Of a stretch of 64,000 bases of DNA, positions 15,706 to 25,294 are shown in pieces. Numbering within the stretch: the first letter of the stretch is position 1; each line of letters begins with the position of its first letter. The stretch comes from Roseomonas sp. AR75 (GTDB lineage: Bacteria > Pseudomonadota > Alphaproteobacteria > Acetobacterales > Acetobacteraceae): NCBI RefSeq assembly GCF_005222815.1, contig NZ_STGB01000001.1, positions 1,364,001 through 1,428,000 on the forward strand. Direction: 5' to 3'. The notes under the pieces were generated by a model, which saw only the letters and a program-made list of their open reading frames with translations, was not told where the DNA came from and searched no databases. Made by a program: the position numbers and the translations under genes.

Positions 15706-16388
15706 GGCGCGAGCAGCCCCGGCAGGTCCGCAAGCGTCCCGATGCGCGCCGCAGCCAGTCGGTCCAGCCAGTATTCCGTCGGCACGGCCGACCGGTTCAG
15801 CCAACACGTCCGGAAGCCGAAGCGCGCGGCGCCATAGGCGTCCCAGGCATTGCCGGAGACGAAGGCAATCTCATGCGGCTGGCAGGCGAAGCGGTCGGTG
15901 GCAAGCGCATAGACCGCCCGTGCCGGCTTGTAGCACCGCAGCGGATGCACGGAGAGTACCGCGTCCAGCAGCGGCGCGAGGCCGGCGGCCTCCACCGCCT
16001 CGGCCAGCATGCCAGGCTCGCCGTTGGAGAGGATGGCGGTTGCCATGCCGGCCCCGCGCAGCGCGGAAAGCGCCGGCGCGGCATCGGGAAAGGCGTCGAG
16101 CCGGCGGTAGGCGCCGAGCAGATCCTCGCACAAGGCCGCGTCCGCGACGCCATGCGCCGCCAAGGCAACGTCCAGCGCGCGCGCGGTGACGCAAGAAAAA
16201 TCCTCGTAGTCGCCCGTCGCGGAAAGAATCCATGAGTATTCGAGCTGCTTCGTTCGCCACAGCGCGGAAACGGCGCCGGCCTGCGGGCCGATCCGCCCGG
16301 CATGCCGCGCGACCGCGGCGTGCACATCGAGCAGTGTTCCGTAGGCGTCGAAGACAACCGCGGCGATGCGGATGTCGCGTGTGGGCAT
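15702..16388 (-). CDS. HAD-superfamily hydrolase, haloacid dehalogenase type II-like
   Basis: A 228-residue hydrolase. Motif I is VVFDAYGTLLDVHA with nucleophile Asp, motif II is AILSNGEPGM, motif III Lys lies in CYKPARAVYAL, and motif IV is VSGNAWDAYGAARFGF, matching the L-2-haloacid dehalogenase subgroup. The start ATG at 16388 removes a non-conserved upstream extension. Its stop codon overlaps the rsmB start. It is the first gene of the HAD-rsmB-GNAT run and diverges from the RTX gene; the -35/-10 pair of that gene lies 68 bp upstream of its start. True dehalogenase activity is not assured. Confidence 0.88.
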   Translation of the reverse strand: MPTRDIRIAAVVFDAYGTLLDVHAAVARHAGRIGPQAGAVSALWRTKQLEYSWILSATGDYEDFSCVTARALDVALAAHGVADAALCEDLLGAYRRLDAFPDAAPALSALRGAGMATAILSNGEPGMLAEAVEAAGLAPLLDAVLSVHPLRCYKPARAVYALATDRFACQPHEIAFVSGNAWDAYGAARFGFRTCWLNRSAVPTEYWLDRLAAARIGTLADLPGLLAP

Positions 16389-16455
16389 GCCGTGCGCATC
16401 CCGTCCGATGGGGCTCCATGCTCGGCCCGCGCGAGGCCGGCCGCAAGAGCGGCGG

Positions 16456-16480
16456 GGAATAACCCCCCGGCCAGGTCGTT
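16456..16480 (+). promoter_or_regulatory. Putative ECF-type promoter of the RTX gene
   Basis: GGAAT (16456-16460), 16-base spacer, CGTT (16477-16480), 42 bp before the RTX ATG. The same 5-16-4 layout recurs at three other gene starts in this module, including that of the ECF sigma gene itself. Confidence 0.75.
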
Positions 16481-16522
16481 CTCGGGCTGGCCGGATGACC
16501 GGCGCAACCGACGGAGAGACCC

Positions 16523-17620
16523 ATGCCACCCTTTCCCACAGATGCCGACGACACGATCATCGGCACCGACTTCGCCGAGGTTGTCGACGGCCTCGAAGGC
16601 AACGACCAGCTCGAGGGCTTCGGCGGCAATGACCGCCTGCTCGGCAACAAGGGCAATGACCGCCTGTTCGGCGACGACGGCAACGACACCGTGGATGGCG
16701 GCGAGGACGACGACCTGGTCGAGGGCGGCGACGGCGACGACCGCGTGCTCGGCGGCAAGGGCCTCGACACGCTGTTCGGCGGACGAGGCGCCGACTTCCT
16801 CGATGGCGGCGAGGACGGCGACGAGGTCTTCGCCGGCGATGGCAACGACCGCGCCTTCGGCGGCTCGGGCGACGACCTCGTCTTCGGCGGTTTCGGCAAC
16901 GATACGCTCGACGGCGGCGCGGACAGGGATCTCGTCGAGGGCGGGGATGGCGACGACCGCGTCCTCGGCGGCAGCGGCGAGGACACGCTGTTCGGCGGCC
17001 TGGGCAACGACGTCCTCGACGGCGGCCAGGATGCCGACGAGATCTTCGCCGGCGACGGCAACGACATCGTGGCTGCCGGCGATGGCGACGACTTCGTCGG
17101 CGGCGGCTTCGGCAACGACACCGTGGATGGCGGCGACGGGTCCGACCTGGTGTTCGGCGATGCGGGGGCCGACATGCTCCGTGGCGGGCTCGGCGACGAC
17201 GATTTGCGCGGCGGCGACGGTGCCGACCGGCTGGATGGCGGCATCGGCACCGACTGGCTGCGGGGCGGCGCAGGCGTGGATCGCCTGACCGGCGGCGCCG
17301 ACACCGATTATTTCGTGTTCGGCAATACCGCCGCCGACCGCGACATCGTCACCGACTTCCAGGTGGGGGTGGACCGCATCGCGATCGAGGGCGAGTTGTT
17401 CGGCGGCGGCCTCCAGGCCGGCAATTCGCTGCAGCCCTGGCAGGTGGTGGCGAACAGCGCGCCGGTCGCGGGCGTGGCCGGCGTCGGCACCTTCCTGCTC
17501 GACACGGATACCGGCGTGCTGCGCTGGGATGCCGACGGGCGCGGCGGCCAGGGGCCGGTGACGATCGCGACGCTGCAGGGCGTCACGACGCTCAGCAACA
17601 GCGATTTCGAAATCTTCTGA
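16523..17620 (+). CDS. RTX-type calcium-binding protein (nonapeptide repeats)
   Basis: A 365-residue acidic protein without a Sec signal. Residues about 10-265 are almost entirely GGxGxDxUx-like calcium-binding nonapeptides (for example GGFGNDTLDGG and GDGNDRAFGGSGDD), forming beta-rolls. The C-terminal 100 residues (DYFVFGNTAADRDIVTDFQVGVDRI onward) are the typical end of RTX proteins exported by type I secretion. No type I exporter genes are in the window. A GGAGAG ribosome-binding site precedes the ATG. The upstream GGAAT-N16-CGTT element suggests control by the ECF sigma factor encoded at 19581. It has no recognisable enzymatic domain, so a structural or surface-layer role is likely (inference). 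Confidence 0.9.
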   Translation: MPPFPTDADDTIIGTDFAEVVDGLEGNDQLEGFGGNDRLLGNKGNDRLFGDDGNDTVDGGEDDDLVEGGDGDDRVLGGKGLDTLFGGRGADFLDGGEDGDEVFAGDGNDRAFGGSGDDLVFGGFGNDTLDGGADRDLVEGGDGDDRVLGGSGEDTLFGGLGNDVLDGGQDADEIFAGDGNDIVAAGDGDDFVGGGFGNDTVDGGDGSDLVFGDAGADMLRGGLGDDDLRGGDGADRLDGGIGTDWLRGGAGVDRLTGGADTDYFVFGNTAADRDIVTDFQVGVDRIAIEGELFGGGLQAGNSLQPWQVVANSAPVAGVAGVGTFLLDTDTGVLRWDADGRGGQGPVTIATLQGVTTLSNSDFEIF

Positions 17621-17627
17621 CATCCGG

Positions 17628-17653
17628 GGGGCGCGGGCGATCCCCGCGTCCCC
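17628..17653 (+). terminator. Imperfect hairpin after RTX gene
   Basis: CGCGGG (17632-17637) pairs with CCCGCG (17643-17648) and is extended by GGGG/CCCC across a single bulged T. It lies between the RTX stop and the DUF6065-like gene and could attenuate read-through. Confidence 0.4.
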
Positions 17654-17683
17654 TCCGTCATCACCTTCCAGGGAGCCGACACC

Positions 17684-18436
17684 ATGCTGATGCTGCCTGA
17701 GCCGGAGACGGCCACGCCGGAGGCGCGTGGGCCGAACATCATCGAATTCCTCTGCCGCCCCGAGGACGAGGGCGTGATCGCCGCGCCGGTGCCGGCGCGA
17801 TCCATGTTGCCCGACTGGTTCCGCCGGTTGCCCGCGGTGGACCCCGCGCATCTCTCCGCCACCAACAACGCGCTGACCGCGAAGCGCTGCATGCCCTTCT
17901 TCGATGCGCTCGCCACCGGTTGGATCCTGCCGATCGCGGCGACCGTGCGGCTGCAGGTCTCCGATGAGGGGCGGACGGTGCAGGCCGGCTGGGAGTTCGA
18001 CCGCGTGATGGTGAGCAACCACGCATCGCCACAGGTCGCCGGGCACCCGATGCAGCCGCGCCCGCCGGTGAAGTTCCACAACCATTGGACCATCCGCACT
18101 GCGGCGGGCTGGTCATGCCTGTTCCTGCCCCCGCTGAATCGCCCGCATCCTGCCTTCGAATGCGTGGCGGGCATCGTCGACACGGACAGCTACGCCTCGC
18201 CGGTGCATCTGCCCTTCTTCGCGACCGGCGCAGACGGCGTGCATGTCATCGAGCGTGGCACGCCGCTCGTGCAGGTCATCCCCTTCCGCCGCGCCGACGC
18301 CGCGCTCTGCGGCGTCGTGCGCGCGGAGACAGCGGAGGAGGCGGCGGCACGCGAGCGCATCTTCCGACAGACCCTCGCGGCGGAAGGCTGGTACCGGCGG
18401 GAGATGCGCGACCAGCGCCGCGGCGGCGGGGAATAG
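17684..18436 (+). CDS. DUF6065-like protein
   Basis: A 250-residue soluble protein. The order IIEFLCRPEDEGVIAAPVPA, SMLPDWFRRLP, ALTAKRCMPFFDALATGWILP and KFHNHWTIRTAAGWSCLFLPPLNR resembles the family I know as DUF6065, found in proteobacterial gene clusters and of unknown function; this match is from memory. No signal peptide or membrane helix is seen. A CAGGGAG ribosome-binding site lies before the ATG. It is 63 bp downstream of the RTX gene in the same direction with only a weak hairpin between, so the two are probably co-transcribed. Its last codons carry the -35 element of the next gene. Confidence 0.7.
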   Translation: MLMLPEPETATPEARGPNIIEFLCRPEDEGVIAAPVPARSMLPDWFRRLPAVDPAHLSATNNALTAKRCMPFFDALATGWILPIAATVRLQVSDEGRTVQAGWEFDRVMVSNHASPQVAGHPMQPRPPVKFHNHWTIRTAAGWSCLFLPPLNRPHPAFECVAGIVDTDSYASPVHLPFFATGADGVHVIERGTPLVQVIPFRRADAALCGVVRAETAEEAAARERIFRQTLAAEGWYRREMRDQRRGGGE

Positions 18437-18454
18437 ACGCCGCTTTCCTCCGTT
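18430..18454 (+). promoter_or_regulatory. Putative ECF-type promoter of the Ser/Asn-repeat gene
   Basis: GGAAT (18430-18434), 16-base spacer, CGTT (18451-18454). The -35 element overlaps the DUF6065 stop codon. A hairpin GCCGGG/CCCGGC (18463-18480) would lie at the 5' end of the transcript, before the ATG at 18508. Confidence 0.75.
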
Positions 18455-18507
18455 GTCCTGACGCCGGGGCTTTTCCCGGCATCAGAGACCCGAGAGGGAG
18501 ACACCAG

Positions 18508-18792
18508 ATGAGCCGCACTACCCTGCCGCTGGCCGCCATCGCCACCGGCTTCGTGCTGATCGCCAGCACCGCCGAGGCCCGCCCCGCCATCCCGGCGGCG
18601 GGCGCCGAGGCTCAGGCGGCGAAGGGGATGCTGCATTTCGCGAGCAACTCCAGCTCGAACAGCTCCTCGAACAGCAGCTCGAACTCGAGCAGCAACTCCA
18701 GTTCGAACAGCTCCTCGAACTCGAGCAGCAACTCCAGCTCGAACAGCTCCTCGAACTCGAGCAGCAATTCCAGCTCGAACAGCAGCCGCTGA
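18508..18792 (+). CDS. Secreted Ser/Asn-repeat peptide
   Basis: A 94-residue protein. Residues 1-24 (opening MSRTTLPLAAIATGFVLI and ending in the AEA cleavage-type motif) form a Sec signal peptide. A short linker to about residue 45 is followed by some twelve consecutive SNSS tetrapeptides to the C-terminus, which ends in Arg. A GAGAGGGAG ribosome-binding site precedes the ATG. The mature tail is uncharged, highly polar and repetitive, suggesting an extended extracellular linker or matrix peptide. I know no characterised homologue. Its promoter carries the module's GGAAT-N16-CGTT element. Confidence 0.8.
   Translation: MSRTTLPLAAIATGFVLIASTAEARPAIPAAGAEAQAAKGMLHFASNSSSNSSSNSSSNSSSNSSSNSSSNSSSNSSSNSSSNSSSNSSSNSSR
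18643..18786 (+). repeat. Coding tandem repeat, 12-bp unit nested in 36-bp unit
   Basis: The SNSS tract is encoded by 12-bp units built from AAC, AGC, TCC and TCG codons. A higher 36-bp unit is seen at 18691-18726 and 18727-18762, the two copies differing at one position, with partial copies on either side. Such a structure can expand or contract by slippage. Confidence 0.85.
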
Positions 18793-18800
18793 TCGGGCGA

Positions 18801-18826
18801 GGCGGCCGGCCCCCAAGCCGGCCGCC
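18801..18826. terminator. Bidirectional terminator hairpin
   Basis: A perfect 10-bp stem GGCGGCCGGC / GCCGGCCGCC around CCCCAA lies in the 38-bp gap between the convergent Ser/Asn-repeat gene and anti-sigma gene. Confidence 0.65.
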
Positions 18827-18830
18827 GATG

Positions 18831-19577
18831 CTACCGCCAACCGCGCCGCAAGGCGGCGGCTTCGCTCTCCAGATCGAGCGGCGGCTCCGCACCCAGGCCT
18901 TCGAGCGCCGCGGCGATCACCGGATGGTCGGCCGAGGCCGTCCGCAGCGCGTCGCCGCCGCCGAGCGCGACGCTCGCGCGAAGCGCCCATCCCGCCGCGT
19001 CGCGGCAGGCGACGCCCAGCACAGCGCCAGCGGGCGAGTCCAGCAGGAAGTCGCGGCAGATGCCGCCCGCCACGCGATGCGACGCAAGCGGGCGGACCGT
19101 CAGCCCGTCCGCGTGCCGCTCGCCGCCGGACGCCACGCTCTGCAGCGTCTCGGCGACCAGCGCCGACGCCCCGCGGAGCGGATCGCGCAACCCACCGCCC
19201 GCGCCGCCGCTCCCGAGCATGTAGCCGGCCGGCAGCGCGAGCAGCGCCGCGACGGAGGCGGCCAGCGCGAGCGGCAGCAGCCGCGCGCGCATGGACCGTC
19301 GCGGCATCGGGATCACCTCGGCCGCGCGCTGCCGGTCCGGACGCGCCGCCGCGTCGGCGGCCAGCACCGCGGCCAGCAGGCGGTCGGGTACGGGCTGCGC
19401 AGCCACCGGCGCGAAGGCGCCAGCTGCCGCCCGGCCGGTCCGCTCGAAGACGGCGAAGCGCGCGGCGAGCGCCGGATCGGCAGCGATGCGCGCGCGCAAC
19501 GCGGCGGCCAGCGGTTCATCGATCTCACCATCGGCCAGCCGCATCAGCATCTCGTCACTCGGCTCGTCACCGCTCAT
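18831..19577 (-). CDS. Membrane-anchored anti-sigma factor
   Basis: A 248-residue protein encoded 3 bp after the ECF sigma gene. The N-terminal cytoplasmic part (DEMLMRLADGEIDEPLAAALRARIAADPALAARFAVFE) is the usual helical sigma-binding type, but it lacks the HxxxCxxC zinc motif. One transmembrane helix lies near residues 98-120 (LLPLALAASVAALLALPAGY), and the C-terminal domain (about 125-248) is periplasmic and contains two Cys. Release of the sigma factor presumably depends on a signal sensed by the periplasmic domain; sequence does not show which. Position next to a secreted S8 protease makes proteolysis a possible trigger (inference). Confidence 0.85.
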   Translation of the reverse strand: MSGDEPSDEMLMRLADGEIDEPLAAALRARIAADPALAARFAVFERTGRAAAGAFAPVAAQPVPDRLLAAVLAADAAARPDRQRAAEVIPMPRRSMRARLLPLALAASVAALLALPAGYMLGSGGAGGGLRDPLRGASALVAETLQSVASGGERHADGLTVRPLASHRVAGGICRDFLLDSPAGAVLGVACRDAAGWALRASVALGGGDALRTASADHPVIAAALEGLGAEPPLDLESEAAALRRGWR

Positions 19578-19580
19578 CGC

Positions 19581-20120
19581 CTAGTCACCCTCTCCGCCAC
19601 CCGCCACATCCAGGAAGCCGAGGCGGATGGCCAATCCGCGCCGAGCACGGAACAGCCGGCTCATGACCGTGCCGGTCGGGACGCCGAGAACCTCGGACGC
19701 CTCGGCATAGGACAGGCCCTCGATGCACACCGCCGCCAGCACCGCCCGCTGGTCGTCGCTCAGCGCCTCCATCGCCGACGCGACGCGTTCCAGCGTAAGG
19801 TTCGCCTCTGTCACCCGGCGGCCATCCTCTCCCACCAGGGCCGCAAGCGTCTCCGGCTCCGTCGCCGGGATGCCGGCGCGGGCGGCAGCGCGGCGCTGGT
19901 CGATCCAGATGTTCTGCATGATTCGGAACATCCAGGAGTCGAGCCGCGTGCCCGGCGTGAAACGCTCCGGCGCGCGCAGCGCGCGTTCGCACGCGCTCTG
20001 TACGAGATCGTCCGCCGCGTCGAGCGAGCCGGTGAGGCCGGCGCCGAACCGGCGCAGCCGCGGCAGCAGCGCGACGAGTTGCAACGCGAAGGCGCTCGGC
20101 GCATGGGCGTTGTCCGTCAC
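19581..20120 (-). CDS. ECF-family RNA polymerase sigma factor
   Basis: A 179-residue sigma factor with region 2 (LTGSLDAADDLVQSACERAL, then RLDSWMFRIMQNIWIDQRRA) and region 4 (LSDDQRAVLAAVCIEGLSYAEAS, VLGVPTGTVMSRLFRARRGL). The GTG at 20120 is chosen because the promoter element GGAAT-N16-CGAT lies at 20165-20141 on this strand, leaving a leader of only about 13 bases and ruling out longer starts. It is followed after 3 bp by its anti-sigma gene. Four matching promoter elements in this region suggest a self-activated regulon including the S8 protease, the RTX protein and the Ser/Asn-repeat peptide. Confidence 0.9.
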   Translation of the reverse strand: MTDNAHAPSAFALQLVALLPRLRRFGAGLTGSLDAADDLVQSACERALRAPERFTPGTRLDSWMFRIMQNIWIDQRRAAARAGIPATEPETLAALVGEDGRRVTEANLTLERVASAMEALSDDQRAVLAAVCIEGLSYAEASEVLGVPTGTVMSRLFRARRGLAIRLGFLDVAGGGEGD

Positions 20121-20140
20121 TGTCCTCGGCCTGCCTCCAT

Positions 20141-20165
20141 ATCGTCGCAGCCCCGCACATATTCC
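20141..20165 (-). promoter_or_regulatory. Putative autoregulatory promoter of the ECF sigma gene
   Basis: On the minus strand: GGAAT (20165-20161), 16-base spacer, CGAT (20144-20141), then about 20 bases to the GTG start. It differs from the other three elements only in the third base of the -10 box. Confidence 0.65.
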
Positions 20166-20331
20166 GCTACGCACCGTCGAGGGCCGCTTCGCCGCATGCG
20201 GATGCGGCGATACGGCCCCGGCATCTTCGTGTGATCGCTTTTTCCGTGTCGCCAAGCGATTCCGCTTGGCCTGAAAAAGCTCTGGCGGCGCCTCGCCTCC
20301 GCGCCTCGCCTACGCCAGAACGGCACGGAAG

Positions 20332-20356
20332 GGAATTGTCTGCTACCGCATTCGTT
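20332..20356 (+). promoter_or_regulatory. Putative ECF-type promoter of the S8 protease gene
   Basis: GGAAT (20332-20336), 16-base spacer, CGTT (20353-20356), 37 bp before the protease ATG. It is divergent from the ECF sigma promoter; the 273-bp intergenic region between them shows no other gene. Confidence 0.75.
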
Positions 20357-20393
20357 GCGGAGGACGGCATCGGCGGCGGGAGGGGCTGTAGGC

Positions 20394-21791
20394 ATGGCGT
20401 GCTGGGGACGGATCGGCCTTCCGGTGCTGCTCGTGGCGCTGGCGCTGGGCGCCGCACCGGCAAGCGCCGATGACGACGACGACGGTGGCGGGGCCGGCGG
20501 TGCGGCAGGGGGCGCATCGGGTGGCGCCGGCGGCTCGCCGGGCGGCGGAGGCACGGGCAGCGACGGCACGGGCGGAGGCGATCAGGGACGTTCCCTCGGC
20601 CTGGGCGCGCCGGGCACGGGCAGCTTCTCGCGCGACCTGCGCGGCGTGCTCGGCCTGTTCGGGACCAGCGCGACGCCGCCGGCCGCGCCGCAGCCGCCCG
20701 CGGCGCCAGCGCCGGCGCCCGCGCAGCGGCAGTCGCCACCCGGCCGTGCTGCCACCGTGCCGAGGCAGATCACCGGGATCGGCGTGGACGGCCCGAGCCT
20801 GGCGCGGCTGCTGGCGGGCGGTTTCCGCGTGCTGGAAGAGACGCCCGCCGGCCTCGTGCCTGGCAGCCTTGTGCGGCTCGCGCCGCCGCCGGGCGTCGGC
20901 GATGCGGCAGCGCGCGACCGTGCCCGTGCGCTGGCGCCGGCGGCACGCTTCGACCTGACGCATCTCTACTGGCCCGAGGCCGGGCCGCTTCCGGCCGCCC
21001 TGCCCGAGGCATCCACGACCTGCCCCACCAAGCCTGTGGGCGTGGTGGATACCGGCTTCGATGCCGCTCACCCAGCCTTGGCAGGGCGGCCGGTGCAGCT
21101 GGTGACGCGGCGCAGCCCCGGCCGCGCGCCGGCGCGCAACGGCCATGGCACCGCGGTGACGGCGCTGCTGGTCAAGGCGCTCCCCGACACGCAGGTGGTG
21201 GTGGTCGACGCCTTCCATCGCCGTCCCGACGGCGACGCAGCCGATGCCTTCGATGTCGCCGCCGCTCTCGCGCTGCTGCTCGAGCGGCGCATCGAGGTGG
21301 CCAACCTGTCCTTCGCCGGTCCGCCGAACGACGTCCTCGCTTTGGCCACCGAGCGCGCCGCCGCGCGCGGCATGCTGCTGGCCGCGGCAGCCGGGAATGA
21401 TGGGCCGCGCAGCCCCCCGCGCTATCCGGCGGCCTATCCCTGGGTGGTGGCAGTGACGGCCGTGGACGCAGCCCGGCGGCCCTTCGTGCGCGCCGTGCGC
21501 GGCGCGCATCTCGCCTTCGCCGGACCGGGCGTCGGGCTTGAAGCCCCGGGCCGCAACGGCGCGCGGCTGAGCGGCACGTCCTACGCCGTGCCGGCGGTGA
21601 CGGCCGCCTTCGCGATCGCGATGCGCACCAGCGACCGGGAGCAAGCTCTCGCGCAGCTTGCCGGCACGGCACTCGATCTCGGGACACCGGGGCGCGATCC
21701 GGTATTCGGCTGGGGCCTCATCAGGTCGCCGGGCTGTTCCGCGGCGGAGAACCCGGCGCCGGAGGCCGGCACCGCGCAGCCCGCGGGGTGA
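20394..21791 (+). CDS. Secreted S8-family (subtilisin-like) serine protease
   Basis: A 465-residue protease. A signal peptide (CWGRIGLPVLLVALALG, cleavage near ASA) is followed by a DDDDD run and a roughly 40-residue Gly-rich linker, then a Pro/Ala linker. The catalytic domain begins near residue 215: Asp in VGVVDTGFDAAHPAL, His in RNGHGTAVTALL, oxyanion Asn in AAAAGNDGP and Ser in LSGTSYAVPAV. The start ATG has a GGGAGGGG ribosome-binding site. It is divergent from the ECF sigma gene and has the shared promoter element, so it is probably an output, and possibly a feedback component, of that regulon. The substrate is unknown. Confidence 0.92.
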   Translation: MACWGRIGLPVLLVALALGAAPASADDDDDGGGAGGAAGGASGGAGGSPGGGGTGSDGTGGGDQGRSLGLGAPGTGSFSRDLRGVLGLFGTSATPPAAPQPPAAPAPAPAQRQSPPGRAATVPRQITGIGVDGPSLARLLAGGFRVLEETPAGLVPGSLVRLAPPPGVGDAAARDRARALAPAARFDLTHLYWPEAGPLPAALPEASTTCPTKPVGVVDTGFDAAHPALAGRPVQLVTRRSPGRAPARNGHGTAVTALLVKALPDTQVVVVDAFHRRPDGDAADAFDVAAALALLLERRIEVANLSFAGPPNDVLALATERAAARGMLLAAAAGNDGPRSPPRYPAAYPWVVAVTAVDAARRPFVRAVRGAHLAFAGPGVGLEAPGRNGARLSGTSYAVPAVTAAFAIAMRTSDREQALAQLAGTALDLGTPGRDPVFGWGLIRSPGCSAAENPAPEAGTAQPAG

Positions 21792-21801
21792 ACGCGCGGC
21801 G

Positions 21802-21817
21802 AGGCGGCGCGCCGCCT
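21802..21817. terminator. Palindrome between convergent protease and guaB genes
   Basis: AGGCGGCG/CGCCGCCT is a perfect 16-bp palindrome in the 39-bp gap between convergent stop codons. It may act as a bidirectional terminator, although a zero-loop palindrome would have to open a few pairs to fold. Confidence 0.4.
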
Positions 21818-21830
21818 GCCCGGTGTGCCC

Positions 21831-23501
<1,671 letters not shown>

Positions 23502-24182
23502 TCAGGGTTGCGCGCCCTTGAAGCCGGTCGCCACCACATACAGCTCCGCGCTGTCCTTGCGGCTGGCCGGCGGCTTGGCGTGGCGGACCTGGGCGAAGTT
23601 CCGCTTCAGAATGTCGAGGAACGCCTTCTCCGACCCGCCGGCGAAGACCTTCGCCACGAAGCCGCCACCGGGCGCCAGCACGCGCAGCGCGAAATCCAGC
23701 GCCAGCTCGGCCAGCGCCATGATGCGCAGATGGTCGGTCGCCGCATGGCCCGTGGTGTTCGGCGCCATGTCCGACAGCACCAGGTCCGCCTGGCCGCCGA
23801 GCGCCTGCTCCACCGCCGCTTCCGCCGCCGGGTCCTGGAAATCGCCCTGCAGGATCGTGGCGCCCGGAACGGGATCGACCGGCAGCAGGTCGAGCCCCAC
23901 CACCCGTCCCCGCTCGCCGCCCTTGCGCACCGCCACCTGCGTCCAGCCACCCGGGGCGCAGCCAAGATCCACCACGCGCGCGCCTGGCTTGAGCAGCCGG
24001 AACTTCTCGTCCAGCTCGATCAGCTTGAAGGCGGCGCGGGACCGCCAGCCCTGCGCCTTCGCGGCTTGCACGTAAGGATCGTTCAACTGCCGTTCGAGCC
24101 AGCGCTGGCTCTGCGGGCTGCGGCCCTTGGCGGTGCGCAGCCGCGCGGAAAGGGACCGGCCGCTGGTCGGTGTCCTGGTCAT
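23502..24182 (-). CDS. rlmE: 23S rRNA (uridine-2552 2'-O) methyltransferase
   Basis: A 226-residue FtsJ/RrmJ-type methyltransferase. The SAM site [15 protein letters not shown] is clear, and the K-D-K-E catalytic tetrad is represented by Lys in RSRAAFKL, Asp in [14 protein letters not shown], Lys in FVAKVFAGG and Glu near SAELYVV. It modifies the A-loop of 23S rRNA in known cases and is needed for efficient 50S assembly. It lies 17 bp after ppx, so these two are probably one transcript, which may continue to guaB. Confidence 0.95.
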   Translation of the reverse strand: MTRTPTSGRSLSARLRTAKGRSPQSQRWLERQLNDPYVQAAKAQGWRSRAAFKLIELDEKFRLLKPGARVVDLGCAPGGWTQVAVRKGGERGRVVGLDLLPVDPVPGATILQGDFQDPAAEAAVEQALGGQADLVLSDMAPNTTGHAATDHLRIMALAELALDFALRVLAPGGGFVAKVFAGGSEKAFLDILKRNFAQVRHAKPPASRKDSAELYVVATGFKGAQP

Positions 24183-24199
24183 CACCCGGATATCGGCGA

Positions 24200-25294
24200 T
24201 CAGGCCTGGCCGTGCCAGCCCTGGCGGCGCGGCGCATGGCTGCGCGCGGCATGGCGGTCGGCGCGCATCAGCCGCAGCAGCATCCCCTCCCGCAGCCCGC
24301 GATCGGCCACCGTCAGCCGCGGCACCGGCCAGACGCGGCGGATCGCCGCATAGACGGCGCAGCCCGGCAGCACGAACTCCACGCGCTCCGGTCCGACGCA
24401 GGGGTGCGCGGCCAGGCCTTCGCGACCCAGGGCGAACAGGTCGCCCAGCGCCTGGTCGGCCAGGCAGGCATCCAGAGTCTGCCCGTCCACCAGCGGGCGG
24501 CGGTAGCGGGGCAGGGCCATGGCCACGCCCGCCAGGGTGGTGACGGTGCCGGAGGTGCCCATCAGCCGCACGCCGCCCGAGCGGATCTCCTGCGCGATGC
24601 GATGGACGGCATCGAAGCCGGACAGGCGTTCCGCCACCTCGTTCACCACGGCGTGAAAGCCGGCCTCGGTGAAGCAGGACGGGCCGCCGCGTTCGGACAG
24701 CGTGACCACGCCAACGGGCACCGAGAGATAGCCGATCAGCTCCGGCGCGGGGCGATGCGGCTGGATGCGGATCCAGGCGATCTCGGTGGAGCCGCCGCCG
24801 ATGTCGAACAACAGGGCGCGCCGGTCCTCCGACTCCAGCAGCGGGGCGCAGGATTCCATGGCGAGCTCCGCCTCCTCCCGCGCGGAGATGGTGCGCAGGC
24901 GGAGCCCGGTCTCCTGCTCGACCCGGGCGAGGAAGGCAGGGCCGTTGGTGGCGCGGCGGCAGGCCTCGGTGGCCACGGCCTGCAGCGCGCGAACCGGGCG
25001 GCGATGCAGCTTGTCCGCGCAGGCGCGAAGCGCGGCCATGGCGCGGTCCATCGCCGCGTCGGAGAGAATGCCGGTCGCCACCAGCCCCTCGCCGAGCCGG
25101 ACGATGCGGCTGAAGCTGTCCACCACCCGGAATCCGCCCCCGGAGGGGGTCGCCACCAGCAGCCGGCAATTGTTGGTGCCGAGATCGAGCGCCGCGTAGC
25201 TCGGCGCATGCATCGCGTCGCGCCGGGGCAGCAGGGCCGGGCGGGGGGCTGGGGTGGGTGCCGGGACGGGGGCGGGTCGGGCGTCGTCAGGCAT
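24200..25294 (-). CDS. Ppx/GppA phosphatase family protein
   Basis: A 364-residue exopolyphosphatase / pppGpp phosphohydrolase-type protein of the short alphaproteobacterial form. The two ATPase-fold phosphate motifs are [14 protein letters not shown] and [15 protein letters not shown], with [12 protein letters not shown] as the third. The start at 25294 gives a short Pro-rich leader before the fold; a later ATG just before [13 protein letters not shown] is also possible. It lacks the C-terminal HD domain of long Ppx proteins. Whether polyphosphate or pppGpp is preferred cannot be told. It precedes rlmE by 17 bp. Confidence 0.92.
   Translation of the reverse strand: MPDDARPAPVPAPTPAPRPALLPRRDAMHAPSYAALDLGTNNCRLLVATPSGGGFRVVDSFSRIVRLGEGLVATGILSDAAMDRAMAALRACADKLHRRPVRALQAVATEACRRATNGPAFLARVEQETGLRLRTISAREEAELAMESCAPLLESEDRRALLFDIGGGSTEIAWIRIQPHRPAPELIGYLSVPVGVVTLSERGGPSCFTEAGFHAVVNEVAERLSGFDAVHRIAQEIRSGGVRLMGTSGTVTTLAGVAMALPRYRRPLVDGQTLDACLADQALGDLFALGREGLAAHPCVGPERVEFVLPGCAVYAAIRRVWPVPRLTVADRGLREGMLLRLMRADRHAARSHAPRRQGWHGQA

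Noticed and set aside
15797..18085. A 762-codon minus-strand open frame across the RTX gene
   Set aside because: It is antisense to the RTX, DUF6065 and HAD genes, consists of low-complexity Ala/Val/Glu or Pro/Ser text created by the nonapeptide repeat, and has no domain.
18643..18786. CRISPR-like or intergenic tandem repeat
   Set aside because: The repeat is in frame within a protein with signal peptide and has no spacers of unique sequence.
20230..20280. Other GGAA-type sites on the minus strand before the ECF gene
   Set aside because: GGAAT near 20270 and GGAAA near 20245 have no CGWT box at a 16-base distance; only 20165-20141 fits.
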